Shown here piece after piece: positions 1 to 6,153 of a stretch of 6,981 bases of DNA. Source of the stretch: an archaeon (GTDB lineage: Archaea; Asgardarchaeota; Hermodarchaeia; Hermodarchaeales; Hermodarchaeaceae). Position 1 is the first letter of the stretch, and each line of letters begins with the position of its first letter. The notes below the pieces were generated by a model, which was not told where the DNA came from, did no database searches, and worked only from the letters and a program-made list of their open reading frames with translations. The stretch covers positions 1 to 6,981 of the forward strand of contig JABXGU010000351.1 of NCBI GenBank assembly GCA_016550415.1. The letters are read 5' to 3'. The translations under genes and the position numbers were made by a program.

Positions 1-1
1 C

Positions 2-1786
2 GTCCAACATAAATCCCTTGATTGGCAAATTGCACGTGATTTTATTGGCGGCTGTGGATATGCTGCTCGTCTTCTCTATAATAGATTGAATTTAGAAAAT
101 CTTGATCCATTTCATCCCCAAAATGAAATGGCCATCTTCACAGGACCACTAACGGCAACCGGTGCTCCATGTACTGGTCGCCATGCAATATGTACCAAAT
201 CTGCTCTTACTGGAATATGGGGTGAATCCACAGGTGGTGGATACTTTGGAGCAGAACTCCGATTTGCTGGGCTTGATGGCATTCTCATCACTGGAGCATC
301 AAGAGAACCTGTCTATCTCGAAATCCACGATGAAATTAGTAAAATAAGACCTGCTGACCACCTGTGGGGGAAAGGCACCTTTGAAACAGAAGAGATTATC
401 AAAAGAGATGCTGGCGATCAGAAACTACGAGTTCTGTCCATTGGGCTTGCTGGTGAAAAGCTTGTTCGCTTCGCTGCTGTTATGAATGATGCAGGTCGAG
501 CCAGTGCTCGTGCTGGAGCTGGAGCAGTATTTGGTGCCAAGAAACTGAAGGCTATCGCTGTCCGCGGAACAACAAAGCCCGCTGTTGCTAATCCTGAACA
601 ATTCAAAGAACAGGTCAAGTTAGCCTTTCAACAAGTAGAAGGATTAAAGCCTATCTTGGGAGAGAATGGGACAGTTTATGCCATTGACCTTTTGATGAAC
701 CTGTTCAATGATATGCCTGTCCGCTTCTTCACAGAGCCCTCTATGTCTGTGGAAAAAATCAATGCAAAGGCGTTCCAGACAATCCGTTCTGGAAAATTCA
801 GTTGCCATTTATGCCCGATTGGCTGTGGTCCAATTATCACATTGGAAACCGATTCTGTTCATCTAAAGAATGTGGCAGGACCTGAATATGAGACAGTTGC
901 AGCTCTGGGAACACTATGCCAAGTAGATGATTTACAACTCCTCTGCCAAGCCAATCATCTATGCAACATATACGGGATAGACACTATATCTTGCGGCAAT
1001 ATAATCGCCTTCGCCTTTGCAATGAACGAGTTGGGTAAGATCCCTGATAACCTTAAGGGATCACTTTCCTTGGAATTTGGCAATGGTAAGACGATGATTC
1101 AACTAATAGAGATGATTACGCAGCGGAAGGGTTTGGGTGACCTTCTTGCGGAAGGTTCTCGACGTGCATCGGAATATCTTGATGTTCCACAGATGGCTTT
1201 GCATGTGAAGGGTCTTGAAGTTCCTATGCATGACCCTCGGGCTTTCTTTGGATTTGCAGCCACTTATGCAACTTCACCCATCGGTGCTCATCACATGCAA
1301 GGTGATATCTGCACTGTAAATATGGGTATTAGTTACCCGGAGTTCGACATTGAACCTCTTGACCGTCACACGGATGAAGGTAAGGGTATCCAAGTAGCAA
1401 AATTTCAAAGTTGGAGAACAATCTTCAATTCACTTGTTCTGTGTCAATTAACGATGCTGGAGCCAAATCTAGTGGCCGCCCTTTATACTGAGGCAACTGG
1501 ACAACAAATTGATCCAAGTCATCTTCTAGAAATTGGGCACAGGACAATGACAATCAAACGTGCATTCAATATTCGTTGCGGCATCACAGCCAAAGATGAC
1601 GCTCTACCACCAAGCCTAATGAAGGCATTTGCAACTGGAACCAATGCAGGAAAAGCACCCGATCTCGCTAAGCAATTAGATGATTACTATCAGTATAGAC
1701 AATGGGACCCAGTCACTGGCAAACCCACACGCAAATGCTTAGAATCTATGGGTCTGTCTGATGTTGTCAATCGCCTTTGGCAATGA
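2..1786 (+). CDS. Aldehyde:ferredoxin oxidoreductase (tungsten AOR family), 5'-truncated by window edge
   Basis: This enzyme should oxidise aldehydes to carboxylic acids in the cytoplasm, using a bis-tungstopterin site and a [4Fe-4S] cluster, with ferredoxin as usual acceptor. The frame is open from base 2 with no start codon, and the first residues (DFIGGCGYAARLLY, residues 13-26) match the family N-terminus, so about 20 residues lie upstream; the TTG at 86 is internal. Visible landmarks, counted from base 2: TGAPCTGR (54-61 region) and GGGYFGAEL of the pterin-binding N-domain; CxxCxxxC at Cys268/271/275 and a fourth cluster cysteine at Cys481; EYET with Glu297 and GAHH with His431, matching the conserved active-site Glu and His; CNIYGIDTIS for the first pterin motif. 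The second motif, usually DxxGLC, reads NSLVLC here. The C-terminus (DDYYQYRQWD...GLSDVV) is complete. The exact substrate cannot be told. The oxidoreductase downstream is a plausible electron partner. Confidence 0.93.
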   Translation, partial: VQHKSLDWQIARDFIGGCGYAARLLYNRLNLENLDPFHPQNEMAIFTGPLTATGAPCTGRHAICTKSALTGIWGESTGGGYFGAELRFAGLDGILITGASREPVYLEIHDEISKIRPADHLWGKGTFETEEIIKRDAGDQKLRVLSIGLAGEKLVRFAAVMNDAGRASARAGAGAVFGAKKLKAIAVRGTTKPAVANPEQFKEQVKLAFQQVEGLKPILGENGTVYAIDLLMNLFNDMPVRFFTEPSMSVEKINAKAFQTIRSGKFSCHLCPIGCGPIITLETDSVHLKNVAGPEYETVAALGTLCQVDDLQLLCQANHLCNIYGIDTISCGNIIAFAFAMNELGKIPDNLKGSLSLEFGNGKTMIQLIEMITQRKGLGDLLAEGSRRASEYLDVPQMALHVKGLEVPMHDPRAFFGFAATYATSPIGAHHMQGDICTVNMGISYPEFDIEPLDRHTDEGKGIQVAKFQSWRTIFNSLVLCQLTMLEPNLVAALYTEATGQQIDPSHLLEIGHRTMTIKRAFNIRCGITAKDDALPPSLMKAFATGTNAGKAPDLAKQLDDYYQYRQWDPVTGKPTRKCLESMGLSDVVNRLWQ

Positions 1787-1851
1787 AATTATTAAACAGG
1801 CAGAATCCTTTAATCAGTAATTTCTCCGAGCAGCATATCGCACCACTATGT

Positions 1852-1856
1852 GAGGT
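1852..1856 (+). promoter_or_regulatory. Shine-Dalgarno site deciding the start of the GltA/NfnB-like gene
   Basis: GAGGT lies 8 nt before ATG 1865. The same GAGGT with a 7-8 nt spacer precedes the second MgtE gene and the minus-strand membrane protein. This favours ATG 1865 over the in-frame GTG at 1850, which would place the site inside the coding sequence. Confidence 0.6.
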
Positions 1857-1864
1857 TATGGTCG

Positions 1865-3304
1865 ATGGCGCCAAAAAGCGATAAACAAGACAAATCAGAG
1901 AAGGAAACTGCTTCACCAAAACCCTGGGATATTTCTCCTCCGCAAATGCCTGAACAAGACCCCAAAGAACGTATTCACAATTTCAACGAGGTCAACTTAG
2001 GCTATTCTGAAAAACAAGTTATCCAAGAAGCGGGACGTTGCATGGCATGTAAGCGACCCACATGTAGAGAATGTTGCCCAGTGGAAATTGACATCCCTCG
2101 TTTTCTTGAAGCAGTTAGAAAGAAGGACTTCCGAGCTGGTATTGCAATAATAAAAGAGAAGAATAGTTTACCTGCTATCTGTGGTCGCGTTTGTCCTCAA
2201 GAAGTCCAATGCCAGAAGGGATGCATCCTCTCCAAGAAAGGGCATCCCATTGAAATCGGTCGTATCGAACGTTTCCTCGCCGATTGGGAACGCGAGCATG
2301 GCATAAAATTACCATCACTGCCCAAATCAACGGGGCGAAGTGTCGCTATTATAGGTAGTGGACCTGCTGGGCTCACAGCAGCAGGTGACCTTGCACTACT
2401 CGGCCACAAAGTCACTGTCTTTGAGAGCCTCCACGAACCTGGCGGTGTGCTTGTCTACGGAATTCCTGAATTCCGATTACCCAAAGCCATTGTCAAAGCT
2501 GAGGTTGAATACCTTAGTAAGCTTGGTGTGAAATTCTATCTCAACGCATTCATCGGGCAACTATATTCACTTCAGGATTTATTCAAGCAAGGGTATCATG
2601 CAATTCTCCTTGCTACTGGTGCTGGGCTTCCCAGTTTTCTTAACATTCCAGGCGTTAACCTAGTAGGTACTTATAGTAGTAATGAATTCCTCACTCGGGT
2701 CAACCTTATGCGTGCCTATCAATTCCCCGAATATGACACGCCAATAATGAAGGGAAGCACAGTCGCTGTCATTGGTGGCGGTAACGCAGCAATGGATAGC
2801 GCCCGAACATCACTCCGCCTTGGTGCTAAGAAAGTACTCGTTGCTTATAGACGCTCGGAAAACGAGATGCCTGTCCGCCAGGAAGAATATCATCATGCAA
2901 AGCTCGAAGGCGTCCAGTTCCAATTCCTTTCTCAGCCAGTGGAAATCCTCGGTGAGCAAGGTCATGTTGTGGGTATGAAGTGCATCCGCATGGAACTTGG
3001 TGAACCAGATGAAAGCGGGCGGCGTCGCCCCCGACCTGTTCCAGGTTCAGAATACGACTTCCCTACCGATACAATCATCTTTGCCATTGGCGCAGCTGCA
3101 AATCCTTCTGTGCCAAAATGTACGCCAGAACTTAAGGTGGACCAATGGGGTGATGTTTGTGTCGATTCTGAAACACTGGAAACATCTATTCCTCATGTTT
3201 GGGCTGCAGGTGACATAACGGGCGGGGAGGGTACTGTCATTAGTGCTGCTGGCGAGGGCAAGCGGGCTGCACGTAATATTCACTCCTACCTAAGCAATCG
3301 TTAA
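1865..3304 (+). CDS. gltA: NAD(P)H-dependent flavin/Fe-S oxidoreductase, GltA (homotetrameric glutamate synthase) / NfnB type
   Basis: A 479-residue cytoplasmic electron-transfer protein of the glutamate synthase small-subunit family. MPEQDPKERIHNFNEV near the N-terminus is typical of the archaeal GltA and NfnB/SudA group. Two Fe-S sets follow: Cys59/62/67/71 (CxxCx4CxxxCP, with an extra Cys70) and Cys106/110/116/120 (CxxxCx5CxxxC). The FAD Rossmann motif GSGPAG is at 164-169 with Glu187 ending strand 2. The NAD(P)H motif GGGNAAMD is at 304-311, followed by YRRS at 328-331, whose arginines suggest NADP(H). The C-terminal FAD motif AAGD is at 447-450. All sites are intact and length is normal. 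No glutamate synthase large subunit or NfnA partner is in the window. The AOR gene ends 78 bp upstream, so a role as the AOR's NADP(H) partner is as plausible as glutamate synthesis. Homology is certain; the physiological reaction is not. The first ~25 residues are a charged, Lys/Ser-rich extension. Confidence 0.88.
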   Translation: MAPKSDKQDKSEKETASPKPWDISPPQMPEQDPKERIHNFNEVNLGYSEKQVIQEAGRCMACKRPTCRECCPVEIDIPRFLEAVRKKDFRAGIAIIKEKNSLPAICGRVCPQEVQCQKGCILSKKGHPIEIGRIERFLADWEREHGIKLPSLPKSTGRSVAIIGSGPAGLTAAGDLALLGHKVTVFESLHEPGGVLVYGIPEFRLPKAIVKAEVEYLSKLGVKFYLNAFIGQLYSLQDLFKQGYHAILLATGAGLPSFLNIPGVNLVGTYSSNEFLTRVNLMRAYQFPEYDTPIMKGSTVAVIGGGNAAMDSARTSLRLGAKKVLVAYRRSENEMPVRQEEYHHAKLEGVQFQFLSQPVEILGEQGHVVGMKCIRMELGEPDESGRRRPRPVPGSEYDFPTDTIIFAIGAAANPSVPKCTPELKVDQWGDVCVDSETLETSIPHVWAAGDITGGEGTVISAAGEGKRAARNIHSYLSNR

Positions 3305-3330
3305 AACCACTGTTGTTCGCTGTGGCTTTT
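3303..3330 (+). terminator. Weak terminator-like hairpin after the AOR/GltA unit
   Basis: CCAC (3307-3310) can pair with GTGG (3322-3325). Flanking AAAA and TTTT extend the stem across a one-base bulge and leave a short T-run at 3327-3330. The stem is only 4 bp of strong pairing, so this is a weak candidate. Confidence 0.25.
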
Positions 3331-3335
3331 GACCA

Positions 3336-3361
3336 ATAGCTAGCTTTATCTTAACAGCTAT
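3336..3361. repeat. Short inverted repeat ATAGCT/AGCTAT upstream of the mgtE promoter
   Basis: ATAGCT at 3336-3341 and AGCTAT at 3356-3361 form a perfect 6-bp inverted repeat with a 14-nt spacer, ending just before the BRE/TATA element. It could be an operator or part of the upstream unit's 3' end. A 6-bp repeat in A+T-rich DNA may be chance. Confidence 0.2.
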
Positions 3362-3368
3362 CTGGGTC

Positions 3369-3386
3369 GAAAAATATTTATTATAT
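3369..3386 (+). promoter_or_regulatory. Archaeal BRE/TATA promoter for the MgtE pair
   Basis: A purine-rich BRE-like stretch (3369-3374) is followed directly by an A+T-only TATA element, TATTTATTATAT at 3375-3386. With the usual ~25 bp from TATA centre to start, transcription would begin near 3405. That gives a leader of roughly 125 nt before ATG 3531, or about 50 nt before the upstream ATG at 3458. Confidence 0.5.
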
Positions 3387-3457
3387 CATTTAGGCATGCT
3401 AAACTCAACCAAAATAAGGTATGCTGCTTAATTTGTAGCTCAATAAGGGTGATACCA

Positions 3458-3652
3458 ATGATTATGCAAACAAAGATCGATGCTGGTAATGGCTCATCTT
3501 CATCAACCAGTATCCTAGGAGATGGAGACGATGGCGACGGCAACCGGTGGGTCCAGAGAATTTGCACTGATTGGGCGAATCTACCGCGAAGCGATGCCTA
3601 TCCTGCTCCTAACATCCTTAGCGGAGCTTATGGCGGGCTCCTTACTCATTAG
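3458..3652 (+). other. Possible leader reading frame overlapping the first MgtE gene out of frame
   Basis: ATG 3458 has the best Shine-Dalgarno site in this region, GGTGAT at 3448-3453 with a 4-nt spacer. It opens a 64-codon frame that runs through the MgtE start at 3531 and stops at 3652. Its first half encodes a Ser-rich then Asp/Gly-rich stretch (SSSSTS, then DGDDGDGN). Its second half is only the +1 shadow of MgtE and looks unlike a conserved protein. It could be a translated leader, a frameshifted N-terminus, or chance. The first MgtE protein already has a complete N-terminus without it. I see no recognisable domain. Confidence 0.2.
3521..3538. repeat. 9-bp imperfect tandem repeat at the first MgtE start
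   Basis: GATGGAGAC (3521-3529) is followed directly by GATGGCGAC (3530-3538), 8 of 9 identical. The copies contain the two candidate start codons, ATG 3522 and ATG 3531, so one may be a duplication of the other. Confidence 0.6.
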
Positions 3653-4145
3653 GGTCGAAGAATCTGTAGCGACTCTTATTGGTTTTTTCACCCTAGTTCC
3701 TGGGCTCATGGAATTGCGGGGTAACATATCAAGCAGTTTAGCTCAGCGACTTGGATCTGCCACTCATCTAGGAACAATTTCTTGGAAACAAGGATTAAAC
3801 GAGCCTCTGAAAGCTAACATCAAATCCTCATTTATTCTTGTTTCAATCATGTCATTCTTTCTAGGAATTGGTGCCTATAGCGTGTCTTATTTCGCATTAA
3901 TGTTAACAATTGGACAACTTGGTCAATTACGGTCTCCCTTGTTTTTTGTTTCAATTTCCATGATGACTGCTATCCTTGCCAGCGCAATTCAAGTGACAAT
4001 AACTGTGCTTGTTTCTCTGCTAGCCCATGCCAGGGGGTTTGACCCTGATAATATCACAATCCCAATCGTCGCCACAATCGGTGACATCATCACTGTCGTC
4101 TGTCTTCTTACATCAATTTGGATTATTATTCCACTCCCAATATAG
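3531..4145 (+). CDS. MgtE-type divalent cation (Mg2+) transporter half-domain, first of pair
   Basis: A 204-residue membrane protein made of one MgtE integral-membrane domain with five helices (about 22-40, 46-62, 99-125, 136-165, 175-200). It has none of the cytosolic N or CBS domains of bacterial MgtE, as is usual for archaeal members. Landmarks: EAMPIL at the first helix, VPGLMELRGNISSSLAQRL plus HLG (56-81), and GFDPDNITIPIVATIGD (169-185). The Asp-rich DPD and GD are the ion-path signature of the family. ATG 3531 is chosen because AGGAG (3517-3521) sits 9 nt upstream; ATG 3522 would abut that site. The next gene, 13 bp downstream, encodes the matching half, so a heterodimer forming one pore is likely. 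Mg2+ is the most likely ion; another divalent ion cannot be excluded. An out-of-frame leader reading frame overlaps the 5' end. Confidence 0.85.
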   Translation: MATATGGSREFALIGRIYREAMPILLLTSLAELMAGSLLIRVEESVATLIGFFTLVPGLMELRGNISSSLAQRLGSATHLGTISWKQGLNEPLKANIKSSFILVSIMSFFLGIGAYSVSYFALMLTIGQLGQLRSPLFFVSISMMTAILASAIQVTITVLVSLLAHARGFDPDNITIPIVATIGDIITVVCLLTSIWIIIPLPI

Positions 4146-4146
4146 C

Positions 4147-4151
4147 GAGGT
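4147..4151 (+). promoter_or_regulatory. Shine-Dalgarno site of the second MgtE gene
   Basis: GAGGT immediately follows the stop codon of the first MgtE gene (TAG 4143-4145) and lies 7 nt before ATG 4159. It sets the start well inside the longer open frame and supports translation from a shared mRNA. Confidence 0.65.
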
Positions 4152-4158
4152 TATCAAA

Positions 4159-4746
4159 ATGAAAACATACACTGTTAACAAAATTGTTCATGAAAGTCTT
4201 CCGGTACTTTTCATAGTTCTAATATTCAGCCTAAGCACTGGGCATATAATGGATACTCGGCTTGCAATGGTCTTTCCCTATTTCCCATTTATTCTCCTTA
4301 TTATCCCCGCATTCATTAATATCGCTGGTGACCTCTCTGCCGTTGCTGGTGCCCATATTACCAGTCATCTTTACACTGGTGAACTTGACGAACGATTCCG
4401 TCCCTACTCTCTTCTTCTAGCCAACCTAGCAGCAATATTCCTCGTTGCTATTACTGTCTATGCTTTCCTCGGTGTATGCGTAATAGGTCTAAATTATGTA
4501 ATATTTCCAGCATTTTTTGGATCTCCTACAACTTCTTCACCTATCTACATTGGTCCAATTTTCCTAGCTATTTTGTTATCAGGAGTAATGGCTACAATCT
4601 GCACAAGTTTCATCGGATTAGTTGGAGCACGAATCGTTTATCATTCTGGACGTGACCCTGACAGCATAACTCCTCCCTTCACAACAACTATCGGAGACTT
4701 CCTAGGCACTCTATTTGTCACAATTGCACTATTATCTATCATTTGA
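4159..4746 (+). CDS. MgtE-type divalent cation (Mg2+) transporter half-domain, second of pair
   Basis: A 195-residue membrane protein, again a single five-helix MgtE domain and a distant paralogue of its upstream neighbour. Aligned landmarks: ESLPVL (12-17) with EAMPIL; IIPAFINIAGDLSAVAGAHI (48-67) with the neighbour's VPGLMELRGN segment; and GRDPDSITPPFTTTIGD (164-180) with GFDPDNITIPIVATIGD. In both proteins the first Asp of DPD and the Asp of GD are 14 residues apart, so the presumed ion-binding acidic residues are retained in each half. The two halves are otherwise clearly diverged, which suggests distinct roles in a heterodimer rather than a recent duplication. Open frame continues upstream to 4027, but that part is the shadow of the first gene; ATG 4159 has the GAGGT site. 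It ends 40 bp from the stop of the convergent membrane-protein gene. Confidence 0.84.
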   Translation: MKTYTVNKIVHESLPVLFIVLIFSLSTGHIMDTRLAMVFPYFPFILLIIPAFINIAGDLSAVAGAHITSHLYTGELDERFRPYSLLLANLAAIFLVAITVYAFLGVCVIGLNYVIFPAFFGSPTTSSPIYIGPIFLAILLSGVMATICTSFIGLVGARIVYHSGRDPDSITPPFTTTIGDFLGTLFVTIALLSII

Positions 4747-4757
4747 GGTTCCTAATG

Positions 4758-4802
4758 AAAAAAAGAGGGAGAGTGGAAGCAGCAGACTAAGCTCTCTTCC
4801 AC
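4758..4802 (-). terminator. Hairpin plus T-tract terminator of the minus-strand membrane protein
   Basis: On the minus strand, GTGGAAG (4802-4796, inside the last codons) can pair with CTTCCAC (4779-4773) in a perfect 7-bp stem with a 16-nt loop. It is followed by a pyrimidine stretch and seven T at 4764-4758. The stop codon lies in the loop. The T-run alone would fit an archaeal terminator. Confidence 0.5.
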
Positions 4803-5977
4803 CCTGGTGCACGTTTGAAGATGTAGATATGGATCAGCATAAACCAGAGTAACCACAGCAACCATGTGAGAACGTTATAGAAGGGGGGAATTTCTCCTAA
4901 AAGGACAGGTGCTATGAAAAAGTATATCCAAAGCGACAAGTAGCCAAGGACAAAAACGATGACAGTTCGAAGGACTAAGTTGATTGGTGTGCTGAATTTT
5001 CGTGGCCAATTTTCAAAGTATTGACTCCAAATTACAATCATTGTGGTTATGAAGACTGCAATCCAGGTAGAGAAGGCGTACTGCGCAGCACCAGTATATC
5101 CCATGAGTCCGATAATTGGAGGCATGACGAAGAAGGCCACAATGCCTCCGAGAAGTCCACACCCAATCAGTGCGCCAAGACCTATCCACGGTTGCTTCTT
5201 CAGAGCTGTCCATGGTTTGTACTCCCATGACATTAGGGTTAGCATTCCAAAGGTGATAATCCACTGGGTGAATGCAAGTGAAGTGTATGCCCCTGAATTG
5301 TCACTAGACCAGAAGGGCAATGCTGTCCAGATAGTCCAATCAACCGTTGTTGCAGTCGGTGGGAGTGCTGTTGCGATTTGGAAGGGCCAGAAAAGGAAGA
5401 GCCAAGTTGCCATCGTTATGAGGGCACCCATCAGGAAAACAGCAAATCCTCGTTTAGGCTGCTTCAATTCGGTAAAGGGCCAGTACATTCCACCCGCTGC
5501 CCAAATTGTAGCAAAGGAGAAACCACAAGCTAGAATACTTCCTATGGCACTGGATGAGAGGAATAGCGCCAAGAGTGGATTACTTGCATATGTTGAGATA
5601 TTCATTAGTGCGAATGGGCTAAACATGGGAATCATGTAGGGTCCAACGATGAACCAGAAGATAGCAAAAACGATAGCAACGATAACAATGTTGGTTATTG
5701 TGCCTGCTATTGCTTGACCAAGGAAGCTTTTGATTCGGTTGTAGGGGTAGTGGTCATACCATATCTGGGAAACTACTACAAGGATACCCCAACCAGCAAT
5801 GGCTGAGCCAATGTAGATCCACCACTTGAAAAATGAGAAACGCCAGTCAACGAATGCATACCAGAAAATCAATGCGAAAACGAAGACCACTAGGAAATTG
5901 ATGAGTCCTGAGACGATCCAGTGCCAGCGACGCTCCATTAGCACTGGTCGCCACATTTGTTCCATTTCTTCAGACAT
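4787..5977 (-). CDS. Tryptophan-rich polytopic membrane protein of unknown function, with four internal repeats
   Basis: I do not recognise this family. The 396-residue protein has about ten hydrophobic helices (roughly 21-43, 52-73, 89-112, 135-159, 177-197, 231-251, 265-285, 302-320, 333-356, 367-387) and 29 tryptophans, over 7%. There is no signal peptide or soluble domain. A repeating unit is visible: a helix ending in Trp (73, 159, 251, 317), a short loop with Pro beside an aromatic or basic residue (P78, P167, P255, P325), a second helix, and a closing Pro (P113, P198, P286, P357). The two loop/closing prolines are 35, 31, 31 and 32 residues apart. The middle copies are closest: WPFTELKQP and KPWTALKKQP. 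ATG 5977 is chosen over ATG 6022 because a GAGGT site lies 8 nt upstream and the TATA box predicts transcription starting near 6010. A transporter or channel is a reasonable guess from topology only. Confidence 0.8.
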   Translation of the reverse strand: MSEEMEQMWRPVLMERRWHWIVSGLINFLVVFVFALIFWYAFVDWRFSFFKWWIYIGSAIAGWGILVVVSQIWYDHYPYNRIKSFLGQAIAGTITNIVIVAIVFAIFWFIVGPYMIPMFSPFALMNISTYASNPLLALFLSSSAIGSILACGFSFATIWAAGGMYWPFTELKQPKRGFAVFLMGALITMATWLFLFWPFQIATALPPTATTVDWTIWTALPFWSSDNSGAYTSLAFTQWIITFGMLTLMSWEYKPWTALKKQPWIGLGALIGCGLLGGIVAFFVMPPIIGLMGYTGAAQYAFSTWIAVFITTMIVIWSQYFENWPRKFSTPINLVLRTVIVFVLGYLSLWIYFFIAPVLLGEIPPFYNVLTWLLWLLWFMLIHIYIFKRAPGWKRA

Positions 5978-5985
5978 TTTCCCAA

Positions 5986-5990
5986 ACCTC
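5986..5990 (-). promoter_or_regulatory. Shine-Dalgarno site deciding the start of the membrane protein
   Basis: On the minus strand GAGGT is 8 nt before ATG 5977, the same arrangement as two other genes here. The upstream in-frame ATG at 6022 has no such site. Confidence 0.6.
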
Positions 5991-6030
5991 TGTTCAAAGG
6001 ATTGGTGTCTGTAAAGATGCATACTACTTG

Positions 6031-6038
6031 TATATAAG
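6031..6038 (-). promoter_or_regulatory. TATA box for the minus-strand membrane protein
   Basis: On the minus strand the element reads CTTATATA, preceded by an A-rich stretch. With ~25 bp spacing the transcript would start near 6010, downstream of ATG 6022 and about 33 nt before ATG 5977. This supports the shorter protein. Confidence 0.5.
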
Positions 6039-6082
6039 AATCAATTTTTGATAAAAAACAAGGAATAATTGCGCATTACCCT

Positions 6083-6100
6083 GAATAATAAAGGTTATTC
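6083..6100. repeat. Inverted repeat GAATAA-N6-TTATTC in the divergent intergenic region
   Basis: GAATAA (6083-6088) and TTATTC (6095-6100) form a perfect 6-bp dyad with a 6-nt spacer, between the divergent membrane-protein and hydrolase genes. Related AATAAT words recur at 6064, 6102, 6113 and as ATAAT at 6134. It could be an operator for the hydrolase. The region is A+T-rich, so chance is a real alternative. Confidence 0.25.
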
Positions 6101-6153
6101 CAATAATAGAACAATAATCATCTAGACTCCTTGATAATATGAAAATTCCTTTA

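Noticed and set aside
86..1786. AOR starting at TTG 86
   Set aside because: The frame is open back to base 2 and residues before TTG 86 (DFIGGCGYAARLLY) match the AOR family N-terminus, so the true start is before the window.
1850..1864. GTG 1850 as start of the GltA/NfnB-like protein
   Set aside because: GAGGT at 1852-1856 fits ATG 1865 and would lie inside the coding sequence if GTG 1850 were used.
3458..3531. Frameshift error hiding a longer first MgtE protein
   Set aside because: Comparison with the second half shows the domain is already complete from 3531, so an added N-terminus is not needed; kept only as a minor alternative.
3358..3567. Minus-strand 69-codon frame in the mgtE leader
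   Set aside because: It overlaps the plus-strand promoter and start region, and I see no minus-strand ribosome site or domain.
4027..4158. Longer N-terminus for the second MgtE half
   Set aside because: That stretch is the out-of-frame shadow of the first MgtE gene; GAGGT before ATG 4159 and the paralogue's N-terminal length support the shorter protein.
5043..5639. 198-codon plus-strand open frame opposite the membrane protein
   Set aside because: It is antisense to a convincing ten-helix protein, has no recognisable domain, and has no promoter or clear ribosome site.
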